41,818 bases of DNA. Source: a virus. Position numbers and translations under genes: made by a program. The notes beneath the pieces were generated by a model. That model made no database searches and was not told where the DNA came from. It was given only the letters and a program-made list of their open reading frames with translations. Positions 22,301 to 29,280 of the stretch are shown here, in pieces (position 1 is the stretch's first letter; each line of letters opens with the position of its first letter). Where the stretch lies: the IMG/VR virus record IMGVR_UViG_3300035182_000599, positions 1-41,818 of that record; one strand, written 5' to 3'.

Positions 22301-23819
22301 GGGGGCTGGTCGGACCCTGGGGGATATTTACTTCGGGAGGCAATTCAGGAATGGGGGCGGCTGGCGCTTGAAGGGTTCCGGCGGGGGCGGCAGGTTCGGC
22401 ATCTTGAACTCCAAGCTGACCCCGCAGATTGGCGGGGAGTCGGGGGAATACTGTATCAAGAGTTCCCGGTGTCAAGGCTGGGCGCATGGCAGGGCCATAG
22501 ACCACGGCGGGGGCAGGAAGGGGCGCGGTGTCAGGGGCCGGTAGGTTGAGGCCACCGGGAGCCATCGGCCTTTCTAGGGGCGTCAGACCCATCGGAACGG
22601 GGGTGGAGGATTCGCCGGGGCCAGGGGTGCCAGCGGCAAGCCGGTTCACAAGGGGCTGGTTCAGGTGCTGAGCGCCAAGGCCAAGCTGGGTGGCGTAGTC
22701 ATGGAGGAAGTCGGTGAAGCCTGGAGCGTCCGGCGTATCGCCGTGGGGCGTGGTCAGGTAGCGCTGAAGTTGGTGGCCGCCATAGACATTCGTCACAGAG
22801 GTCGGAACCATGCCGGTCAGGTTGGCCGCCACGGGGTTCACGCCAAGGTTCTGGAGAGCGCGGGACACGGGGACGCCAGGGAAGCCAGCCATCATGACCT
22901 TGCCCATGCCGTAGTTCAGGACGCCAGCCTTGACCTGCTGGCCAAGGGTATTTTCGTAGGCCGGGGTCCTAAGGTTGTTGTTAGCAACACCCGAGACCGC
23001 CATCTCAATGGGGATCGTCTGAGGGGCTAAGGCCACCTGTGCCGCCTGTGCCGCCAGGGGGGCCACCAGCTTGGTGGCGGGGGTGGCGGGTAGGGTGCTG
23101 GCATCCATGCGCTTCTGGAAGCCCTGGACCGCCTCGTTGCGCTTCCCGCGCTCAGTCTCAGCCATCGCCCACATCTGCTTGGCGAAGGCGGCGCGGTCCT
23201 TGAACCGCTGAAGCTGGGCCGGGGTGGGTTCCTTGTCCCCCACTTCCTTGAGCAACGCCTTCATATCGCCTTCGGCCCACTCAGCGTTGCTCTTGGCATC
23301 GTTGGGGCGAAGACCCTGATAGATGTTCTGGACCTTCCCGACCACAGACTTCCCGGCCTCAATCGCCAGTTCAGGATAGAAGGGGGCCAGGACGCCCATC
23401 TTGTCCCACTGAGCCTGGACCGCGGTGCGGTGTTCCTTGTACTTCTCCACGGCGAAAGCCTTCACCTTGCCGGGGATAGCCTTCAACTTCTCCATCAGGG
23501 TGGGGCCAGGCGGCTGGGGATCCGGGGCCACCTGTTCTGCCGGGTAGTCGAGGGTCACGCCCTGGGATTCCAACAGAACGGCGTCATAGCTGGCGCGCAT
23601 TTCGGCTGGGGTCGGGGCGCGGTTCGCTTCCTTGAAGGCTTTGAACTCGTCAGCGGCGGCCTTGGTCGCATCGGGGAGATTGTATTGGGCAGCCACAGAC
23701 TGGACCGGGGGAGGCGCGACAGGAGTCTTGGCAGAGGCCAGGAAGCTGGCGAACTCGTCAGTCGGATGGGCGGGTTTCTTCCCGGTGAAACTGGCGAATT
23801 CGTCAACGGGTTGAGGCAT
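19395..23819 (-). CDS. Large internal virion/DNA-ejection protein
   Basis: The product is 1,474 residues, by far the largest here. It starts with three copies of a short motif (VDEFASF, TDEFASF, ADEFKAF) within the first 60 residues. Long helical and Pro-rich stretches follow, then weakly hydrophobic Gly/Ala segments near residues 260-330 and 1,270 (ANIAAVGSAVGGVVGQSL). A helical end is rich in Lys and Gln. Size, position after the injection-type genes and helical content match the internal core proteins that podophages eject to help DNA enter the cell (T7 gp16-like in role). No transglycosylase motif is obvious. The name is a role prediction. Confidence 0.7.
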   Translation of the reverse strand: MPQPVDEFASFTGKKPAHPTDEFASFLASAKTPVAPPPVQSVAAQYNLPDATKAAADEFKAFKEANRAPTPAEMRASYDAVLLESQGVTLDYPAEQVAPDPQPPGPTLMEKLKAIPGKVKAFAVEKYKEHRTAVQAQWDKMGVLAPFYPELAIEAGKSVVGKVQNIYQGLRPNDAKSNAEWAEGDMKALLKEVGDKEPTPAQLQRFKDRAAFAKQMWAMAETERGKRNEAVQGFQKRMDASTLPATPATKLVAPLAAQAAQVALAPQTIPIEMAVSGVANNNLRTPAYENTLGQQVKAGVLNYGMGKVMMAGFPGVPVSRALQNLGVNPVAANLTGMVPTSVTNVYGGHQLQRYLTTPHGDTPDAPGFTDFLHDYATQLGLGAQHLNQPLVNRLAAGTPGPGESSTPVPMGLTPLERPMAPGGLNLPAPDTAPLPAPAVVYGPAMRPALTPGTLDTVFPRLPANLRGQLGVQDAEPAAPAGTLQAPAAPIPELPPEVNIPQGPTSPPAGPLHPEVQGPAQRPQPNPLEGLPDAYGLAPVEVAPRAPVPKATLSEHEGEMAQTKQQRQGDREALVNGPVRETADIAPEHHAEADRIIEARNIVTVTERRAMEAEHAIQRLEIENRQRQADGKEPLPVPAEVTLALKNRNAPGMDELRQLAASEPTHPDAQRALQVAQEQQQALAAEYAASTPDGEGDITHASRIALKTKGGTPTFGEKVREFFGGASTQPAEQGIPGTGKRPKQKNEYSKERRYETVDGPTGPVVIYRDPESDGSHKIVGRSGTITESDITGRRESTKDEITHATSQVEVETPGEIDPDTGEPGPSRTEVEIDPSVAIHFSRNAVAGAAKARESARDAIRGRKVLDDLKANPKLFQQGEAKPGSEWRDVSELPITPQAKNRLAPGGKKTSVRSDAAQVLIEYFGQPTAKESSFLTGINAAARRWTERGLLTNVFAHFPNQFAHGLGALSGEGLTPQQATNALAHAYREGQNPNSEYVNRAKMAGVKQMSEGRQFGQNDNMTAHEAATAALEKALGHEAGTMGEAEGGSIKRAFKALNQKTVWQVDDAIRNTLFYQKIASGMTPEAAAKYANENYIGYHTDTNLFELSPSASPRRGDQVVKKGLNEIYRNLVTGKGETGKGFAGAGASLARTLVSPLFHTFRTNSATLLAHELKGAATGLPQGDLKGLGKLANIAAVGSAVGGVVGQSLSDAFLTEDQKKQGKEYQMRMGGPFHWYDTAEKALEGRATPMQTAAAIATPNPLFKHLIGKGIFGVDAQSGRRAPAASLAELGDTVLSSVLPTGDIARNALQGQGNAKDVVASFLMGKNAPNPAFQMMMAHPDKMAAGTPDYEASKANFRLISQLRDLEPGSKPYTDAIEQAVKEQLLTKRQIENAAKRSGQTELEHARALAKIATPEWAVKAGEWYAERSPEIALALYAEAQKKLGAESKKFEGQRNLKVLGQIQKIENMKLLLRNQ

Positions 23820-23830
23820 CCGATCCCCGG

Positions 23831-24895
23831 TTAGTAGGTGTCCAGTGTGCCATCAGACTTGAACCAGCCGCCAGTTTTCCCCTGCTCAATCTTACTAAGA
23901 GCATCAGGGTGACCTGCCAATTCAGCCGCGTTGAACCATTTCGCTCCATTGGGCCTGGTGGGGCGCTGGCCCTGCCCAGCGGGTGCAGCAGGGGCAGCAG
24001 GGGCAGCAGGGGCAGCAGGGGCAGCAGGGTTATTTCCAGGGGCCGGGGCCGGGGCCGAAGGGTTCACAGTGTCCAGAAGTCGGATGGCGGCGGCAGAGTG
24101 GGCCTTGCCTTCCTGCTCGTAGGCTTCCGCGCTTTCCAGCAGCTTCTGAATCTCCATATTTTCCTTGGCTTTGGTTTCAGCGTTGGCCGTGAAGTTGTTG
24201 GTCAGGTCCTTCTGCTTCTGTTCGGCCAGGGTCCTAGCGGTCTTCGCGTTGCCATAGGCGGTGGTCGCGCTGCGGTGATACCCCTGAGCCAGCCCAAAAT
24301 CGTTCTGCTTCTGAGCCGTGAGCGCCAAGCGGTGGCCAGCGAGTTCGCGCACACGGGCATCCACGCGGTCATGGTTGGCTTTGGTTTCCAATCGGGATGC
24401 CTCACCAGCCTTCATGCGTTCACCGAACTGGCGGGTCTGTTCATCCAGCTTTTCATGGGCCAGCTTTCTGGCTTCTTCGTCCTTCTGACGCTTGAACTCC
24501 ATCGCCGCAGCCTGCTCAGCGTCTGTCTGCGCACGGACCTGACCGCCGATGTTGAAGGGGTTCATGGGTTCAGCGCCGGGGATCTGGAGCGGGGCGGTGC
24601 CATCCTGGTTCATGACGCCGCCATAACCAACACCGCCACGCCGAAACAGGTAGTTGTTCAGGGCGGCGATCTGGCCGGGGGCGACACTGGGGCCGAACTT
24701 CAACGAGGCTTCATCAGCCTGATCCGCGTCATCCCGCTTGGCCGTGAGCGTCTTGCCAATCATCTGCATGGCACCAGTGAAGGGGCTGGGCCGGTCCATG
24801 TAGGTAGAGGGCAGAAGGTCGTCAATGCTGGTCGGGGTTCGCCCAGCCGGGATGCTGGGGAACCGCATCGGGTAGATCGTGGGCATATCGGCCAT
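23831..24895 (-). CDS. Helical virion/ejection protein with Ala-Pro repeat
   Basis: The product is 354 residues. A Pro-rich start and a Gly-rich patch are followed by a long charged helix (about residues 125-270, for example KRQKDEEARKLAHEKLDEQT). A Pro/Ala linker that includes a repeated PAA unit follows, then a 45-residue end with NGAKWFNAAELAGHPDA. Coiled coil plus linker is typical of internal core or ejection proteins that sit between the large and small members of this set. GGAGGG precedes the ATG. Confidence 0.65.
   Translation of the reverse strand: MADMPTIYPMRFPSIPAGRTPTSIDDLLPSTYMDRPSPFTGAMQMIGKTLTAKRDDADQADEASLKFGPSVAPGQIAALNNYLFRRGGVGYGGVMNQDGTAPLQIPGAEPMNPFNIGGQVRAQTDAEQAAAMEFKRQKDEEARKLAHEKLDEQTRQFGERMKAGEASRLETKANHDRVDARVRELAGHRLALTAQKQNDFGLAQGYHRSATTAYGNAKTARTLAEQKQKDLTNNFTANAETKAKENMEIQKLLESAEAYEQEGKAHSAAAIRLLDTVNPSAPAPAPGNNPAAPAAPAAPAAPAAPAGQGQRPTRPNGAKWFNAAELAGHPDALSKIEQGKTGGWFKSDGTLDTY
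23991..24026. repeat. Tandem repeat, four 9-bp units encoding Ala-Ala-Pro
   Basis: GGGGCAGCA is repeated four times without change, with partial units on both sides. On the coding (minus) strand it gives a Pro-Ala-Ala repeat in the linker of the 354-residue virion protein. The 9-bp unit is in frame, so copy number can vary. Confidence 0.9.
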
Positions 24896-24904
24896 GACGC
24901 CCTC

Positions 24905-26113
24905 CTATTTCTTGTTGGGGTTATAGGCCCAGGCCATCGAAGGCGTGGCCCCAGGCTGATTGGGGTTCCACCCGCCTGAGTAGGTCTGGCCAAAATTGAA
25001 GCCGCCGTTGATCTGCGGAGCCGAACCCCAATTAAAGCCACTGGTTCCAGAAGGCTGAGCAACGCGATTCCATAGGTTGGGACTGGTGCCAGAGAGAGTG
25101 CCGGAAGCGCCAGAACCAAACTTCTTCCACCAGTCGGCGGTGCCCATGCCATCCGTTCCGGCGTTGGTCACCCCGCCGCCGACAGCGCCAAGGGCGTCCC
25201 GCCAACCGGCGGCATCCATCCCCTTGTTCGCCGCGTTGATGGCCGCACCCTGGCGGTTCCACTGGTCAACGCTGGTGTTGTAGGCAGAGCCGAAGTTCAT
25301 GCCCATCATCATCTGGTTGAGGGCAATCTGTTCCTGAGAAAGCTGTTTTCCCTCAATGGCGCCAGCGCCCCCTTGGGCCAGGTTGAACAGTTGGTATTTC
25401 TTGGCTTCGTCCCCGGCCTGAAGCTGGCGCAGATAGTCGTTAGCTGTGATTTCGTTCTGGCCAGAGGCTACGCCGTAGTCCAACGCCCGAGTGCCAGCGC
25501 CATACTGAGCGTTGGAACTGGAGCCGAGGCCACGACTGGCCAGGGCGCTGTTCTCGTCCAAGGACCGCGCGTTCATCTGCTGGTTCAGGGTGTTCTTCAG
25601 GTAGTCCTGAACCGTCCCGGCCTGCTTCTGAAACTCAAGCTGGCGGTTCGGATCAGTCTCCCCGATCTTCCCCAACGGGTTGTGCCAGTCGCCTACCGTG
25701 CGGGAGACTTCGTTGATCTGGTTCAGCCGCGCCTGGAGTTCGGCCTTCATGGAGGCTGGAGTCTTGGGATCGTTGATCTGGTCTTTGATTCGGTTGGCTT
25801 CGGCCAGGGCGCTGGCCTGGACGGAGCCGGTGCCGCCAGTCAGCGAGTCCATCATCTGCTGGTATTTATAGAGCGCACCCTGATCGGCAAACCCCATGCG
25901 CGGGTCCAGGCTGGTGTAGCCGTTGGTCGCGGGATTGTAATACATCCCGCTGCCGTTCATGCCGAAGTAGTTGGTGGGCGTGGGCCGGGGGGTATTTTGA
26001 GCGCCGCCGCCAAACAAACCGCCAAGCAAACCGCCAATGGCGGTTCCCCAACCAGGCATGATGGAGGTCCCAGCCGCCGCCCCGGAAGCTGCTCCACTTG
26101 TATTGAACGGCAT
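24905..26113 (-). CDS. DNA-injection/ejection-type virion protein
   Basis: The product is 402 residues. The N-terminus is Gly/Ala-rich and hydrophobic (GWGTAIGGLLGGLFGGGAQ), a glycine-zipper-like segment as seen in P22 gp7/gp20-type ejection proteins. A Gln/Asn-rich helical core follows (ELQARLNQINEVS, NTLNQQMNARSLDENSALASRG), and the C-terminus is Gly/Asn/Trp-rich. GGGAGG precedes the ATG. It sits between the 185-residue protein and the other ejection proteins. Confidence 0.7.
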   Translation of the reverse strand: MPFNTSGAASGAAAGTSIMPGWGTAIGGLLGGLFGGGAQNTPRPTPTNYFGMNGSGMYYNPATNGYTSLDPRMGFADQGALYKYQQMMDSLTGGTGSVQASALAEANRIKDQINDPKTPASMKAELQARLNQINEVSRTVGDWHNPLGKIGETDPNRQLEFQKQAGTVQDYLKNTLNQQMNARSLDENSALASRGLGSSSNAQYGAGTRALDYGVASGQNEITANDYLRQLQAGDEAKKYQLFNLAQGGAGAIEGKQLSQEQIALNQMMMGMNFGSAYNTSVDQWNRQGAAINAANKGMDAAGWRDALGAVGGGVTNAGTDGMGTADWWKKFGSGASGTLSGTSPNLWNRVAQPSGTSGFNWGSAPQINGGFNFGQTYSGGWNPNQPGATPSMAWAYNPNKK

Positions 26114-26114
26114 A

Positions 26115-26672
26115 TTAACCTCCCGCGGGGGTATTTACCTGTGCTTCAGTTTGAGGCAATTCTTCCTGGTGTGCAGGATCTTTTAATACCAGTTCTAAAG
26201 CAGCAGCGTTGAGCCATCTGGTCCCGTTATGGAAGACGTCGCGCATCCCTTTGATGGGGCTGGTTTCGACCATGCCGGTGAGGGACTTGAGGAACCGAAG
26301 CCCCCTGACGCAATTCATGGGGACCACGGCGTGGACCCGGTGAACGCCGTTCTCGCGGAGATCTGCCATCAGGCGCTTGCCAACGAAATGGGCCGCCCGG
26401 CAGACGCCCGGTGTGTCCATTTCCTGATCGGAGGCGAAGGAAGGGAAGGCATACATCTGCGCGGTCATCGGCTCAGGGCCGAAGATGATGCAGGCTTTGA
26501 ACTGGCTGATGTCAGTCTTGGCATCCACGAAGTCCAGCCACACCGCCTTCTCAGCCAGATCGAAAAATACCCCAGGGTTCTGGCGCATGAAGCCCGTGAC
26601 AATATCCAGGCGTTCATGGATGGCCAGGACTTCCTGAACTGTCGGCTTGATCGGTTCCACATGGAGTTTCAT
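26115..26672 (-). CDS. Internal virion protein-like, possible GNAT fold
   Basis: The product is 185 residues. It begins MKLHVEPIKPTVQEVLAIHE and has the strand-helix order of GNAT-like phage internal virion proteins of the T7 gp13 type. AAHFVGKRLMADLRENGVHRVHAVVP sits where the acetyl-CoA loop would be, but no clear Q/R-x-x-G-x-G/A is present, so catalysis is doubtful. It overlaps the nozzle gene stop by 4 nt (ATGA). Role by position: connects the tail genes to the ejection genes. Confidence 0.5.
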   Translation of the reverse strand: MKLHVEPIKPTVQEVLAIHERLDIVTGFMRQNPGVFFDLAEKAVWLDFVDAKTDISQFKACIIFGPEPMTAQMYAFPSFASDQEMDTPGVCRAAHFVGKRLMADLRENGVHRVHAVVPMNCVRGLRFLKSLTGMVETSPIKGMRDVFHNGTRWLNAAALELVLKDPAHQEELPQTEAQVNTPAGG

Positions 26673-28504
26673 AGGAGGCCCTTGGATCTGAGGTCAGGGC
26701 GATAGGCCAGAATCTCAGCCTCGCCGCTGCCGTTCATTTGGAAAGTGAACTGGACAGCCCGGCCGATGCCGTAGATGTCAGTCCTGACCCGCCTGAAAGC
26801 GGAATCCTGCCACACGCCTTCCGGTTCGCCTGGAACAGAGTGAACGCCCCACCACTTCACATTGGGAGCATTGTCGGTGGCCGCTTGGCCCCACTCACCA
26901 GTCCGGTCTTCGTAAACGATGTCCTGTGAGTCAACCAGATCGCCATAGTCCCAGCTTGCGGTGATAGACATACGGACGCCCGAAGCGCGAAGCCAGATTT
27001 CCATGAAGGGGCAAGTCATGTTCCGCTCGGGTTCGCCCTTGTCAAACCAAGCGGTGGAGTAGAAGGCGTTGATTTCTGCGCCGTTGTCATCGCCACCTTG
27101 GTTCAGAATCATGAGCTTGCCGCCCGTGGTGCCAGCGATCAACTGGTTGCCGCTGGTGCGCGTGACGCAGTTGATCGTCCAGCCACTCCAGGTTCCTGGC
27201 CACGACTGAACATCGTATTGATAAACGAAACCCTGCGTGGGCAAATCGCCTTCAGGGAGCCACCACAACACACGGCGGTTCACGATGTCGTGGTAAGCCA
27301 CGCACTTTCCCCAGCCGTCCAGGGATGCGACTTGGTGCATGAGGGGTGCGATCTGGAACCCGATGATGTTCTGGATCAACTGAGTTCCGTTAATGAACCG
27401 CTTCAGATTCGAAGGACCGTAGGGGGATAGGAAAACGATGTCATCACCGATAGTCATGATGGAGTCGGGGGAAGTGCAACCCATCGGCAGAACATGGCTC
27501 AGCGCCAGATCACTCGGGCCGGTGCCGTTGTAAACCAGAGTCCGGTTCTGCATCATCACGGCGACATAGCCGTAAGACCCGGTGGTCGCCACGATGCTGT
27601 CCCCATCGCCAGGGCGCACATCAATGAACCCAGCGTTGTTCGCGGCCACATAATCCCAAGGCTCTGAGATTGCAGAGTAGAAAACAGTCTCTAGGTTCCA
27701 CGCCCACATACGCTCAGCGCCAAGCTGGTTCAGTAGGATGAAGCCGTGCGGGGGTTTGGAAACCCAAGAGGAAGGTGTCTGATCAACACCGGTCTGCGAG
27801 TAGGCGAAGATTCCGCTCCCGGCCGTGGTGTAGGTGATGGGAGAACCGCCAAGCGTTGCGGAAAGCTGGAAGTCATCGGTGGCGCGGTTGACCACATAGT
27901 AAGTGGTGCCGACCACGAAGGGCGCCGGGAGCGTTCCGGTGGTGACCAGTTTCACCTGATCACCATTCAGCAGACCGTGGGCGGTCTTCTTCCACTTCAC
28001 GGCTGGGGGAGTGTCGATGGTGACGCCCACGGGGATGGTAGGCGTTGAACTGTTGGCGATGGAATAGGCAGAATAGGTGACCGCGTTGCCGGTCAGGCCG
28101 ATCACCAAAGGCTGGTTCACGCCGTTGGCGATGAACACATGATCGTGAGACTGATCGCCGCGCCAGCGGAAGCCGGGGGTGATTACAAGCGCCGCCGAAA
28201 TATCCGTCACCGCGTTGCCGATGATCCTGAAAATCTTACCGCCGCAGACAACAATCAGGGCTTCACCGCTGTCGGTCTTCAGGTCAAAGACGCCATCCAC
28301 CGTAGCGTCAGGCAGAGCAGGCGTCACATCGACAGGAACCCAGCCCTTCCGCATCTTCACCGACCCGATGGTGCTGATGTCGCAATTCACCATCACCAGG
28401 GCACCGTTGGGGTCCTGGTTGATTTCAGAACTCGCGGGGTTCATGCCCCGAAAGTTCTTCATCTTGGCTGGGCCGTTCACGCGGCCCACATATTCCCGCG
28501 TCAT
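26669..28504 (-). CDS. Tail nozzle/hub protein (P22 gp10 / T7 gp12-like role)
   Basis: The product is 611 residues and nearly all beta-strand, as expected for a propeller-like tail hub. Typical pieces are MTREYVGRVNGPAKMKNFRG at the start, VKMRKGWVPV, and repeated blades such as IVVCGGKIFRIIG and VAVMMQNRTLVYNG. The gene sits between the adaptor gene and the internal-protein genes, exactly where podophages place the nozzle. It overlaps both neighbours by 4 nt (ATGA). Confidence 0.75.
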   Translation of the reverse strand: MTREYVGRVNGPAKMKNFRGMNPASSEINQDPNGALVMVNCDISTIGSVKMRKGWVPVDVTPALPDATVDGVFDLKTDSGEALIVVCGGKIFRIIGNAVTDISAALVITPGFRWRGDQSHDHVFIANGVNQPLVIGLTGNAVTYSAYSIANSSTPTIPVGVTIDTPPAVKWKKTAHGLLNGDQVKLVTTGTLPAPFVVGTTYYVVNRATDDFQLSATLGGSPITYTTAGSGIFAYSQTGVDQTPSSWVSKPPHGFILLNQLGAERMWAWNLETVFYSAISEPWDYVAANNAGFIDVRPGDGDSIVATTGSYGYVAVMMQNRTLVYNGTGPSDLALSHVLPMGCTSPDSIMTIGDDIVFLSPYGPSNLKRFINGTQLIQNIIGFQIAPLMHQVASLDGWGKCVAYHDIVNRRVLWWLPEGDLPTQGFVYQYDVQSWPGTWSGWTINCVTRTSGNQLIAGTTGGKLMILNQGGDDNGAEINAFYSTAWFDKGEPERNMTCPFMEIWLRASGVRMSITASWDYGDLVDSQDIVYEDRTGEWGQAATDNAPNVKWWGVHSVPGEPEGVWQDSAFRRVRTDIYGIGRAVQFTFQMNGSGEAEILAYRPDLRSKGLL

Positions 28505-29262
28505 CGCCAGCCCCCAAGCGGGTTCATTTTGTCGAGGCCCAGGCTCTCACCCGAGCGCCCGTTGCCAAGGCGATAACCGGACCTGATCCGATGGCCATTG
28601 GGAGCCGGGTCGTTGCGCGTGAGCAACAGCGCAAGCTGACCTTCATACATGCCTTTGGCTTCCTGCATATCGGTGACGCCGTATTCGTTGGACGCCATCC
28701 ACCGATACTTCAGGAAATTCACCACGCACAGCTTGAAGGCGTAGGGCAGGAAAGGGCTGTCTTCCTCGTTGACCACAGGTTCAGCGGAGCAGAGGTATTG
28801 CAGTTCCAGAGTCGGGAAGACCGCCACGAAGGAGGCGTTAGGCTTCGGGTAGAACTGGAAGCTGATGAAGTCGCGCATCGTGAAAACGATGGGCTGGCCG
28901 CTGGGGTCACCGGGCGTTCCATACGGGGTCTGCGCCAGCGAATCGTAATCGTCAGCGGAGACATACGGGATGAATAGGTTGGAGGCGGTGATGCCCTTGC
29001 TGTAGAGGTTACCGAAGTCAGGTGGGATGGAGTAGAACTCCTGTTCAGCTACAAGATCAATCGGGACCACGCGCAGACGGAAGCGCCAGTTGGCCCGGCT
29101 GTAGATGTCGTTCACGCAATCATCCACGCTGTTGCCCAGCATGGTGATCAGCGGCTTCTGGTTGGCCAGCGTGGTGACCGGCGGCTGCTTCAGAGAAGCC
29201 AGAGCCTCGTTGACTAACGCGAGTTTGGAAGGGATCAGGGCTGGCTGTGCGAGAAGCGGCAT
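28501..29262 (-). CDS. Head-to-tail adaptor (T7 gp11 / P22 gp4-like role)
   Basis: The product is 253 residues. The start (LVNEALASLKQPPVTTL) and the helical pattern with VDDCVNDIYSRANWRFRLR, then YSIPPDFGNLYSKGI, match podophage adaptor proteins that dock under the portal. The C-terminal half has FLKYRWMASNEYG and a helical end. The stop overlaps the nozzle start (ATGA). The next gene upstream is the tailspike. Confidence 0.75.
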   Translation of the reverse strand: MPLLAQPALIPSKLALVNEALASLKQPPVTTLANQKPLITMLGNSVDDCVNDIYSRANWRFRLRVVPIDLVAEQEFYSIPPDFGNLYSKGITASNLFIPYVSADDYDSLAQTPYGTPGDPSGQPIVFTMRDFISFQFYPKPNASFVAVFPTLELQYLCSAEPVVNEEDSPFLPYAFKLCVVNFLKYRWMASNEYGVTDMQEAKGMYEGQLALLLTRNDPAPNGHRIRSGYRLGNGRSGESLGLDKMNPLGGWR

Positions 29263-29280
29263 GGCGGCTCCCTCATTTTC

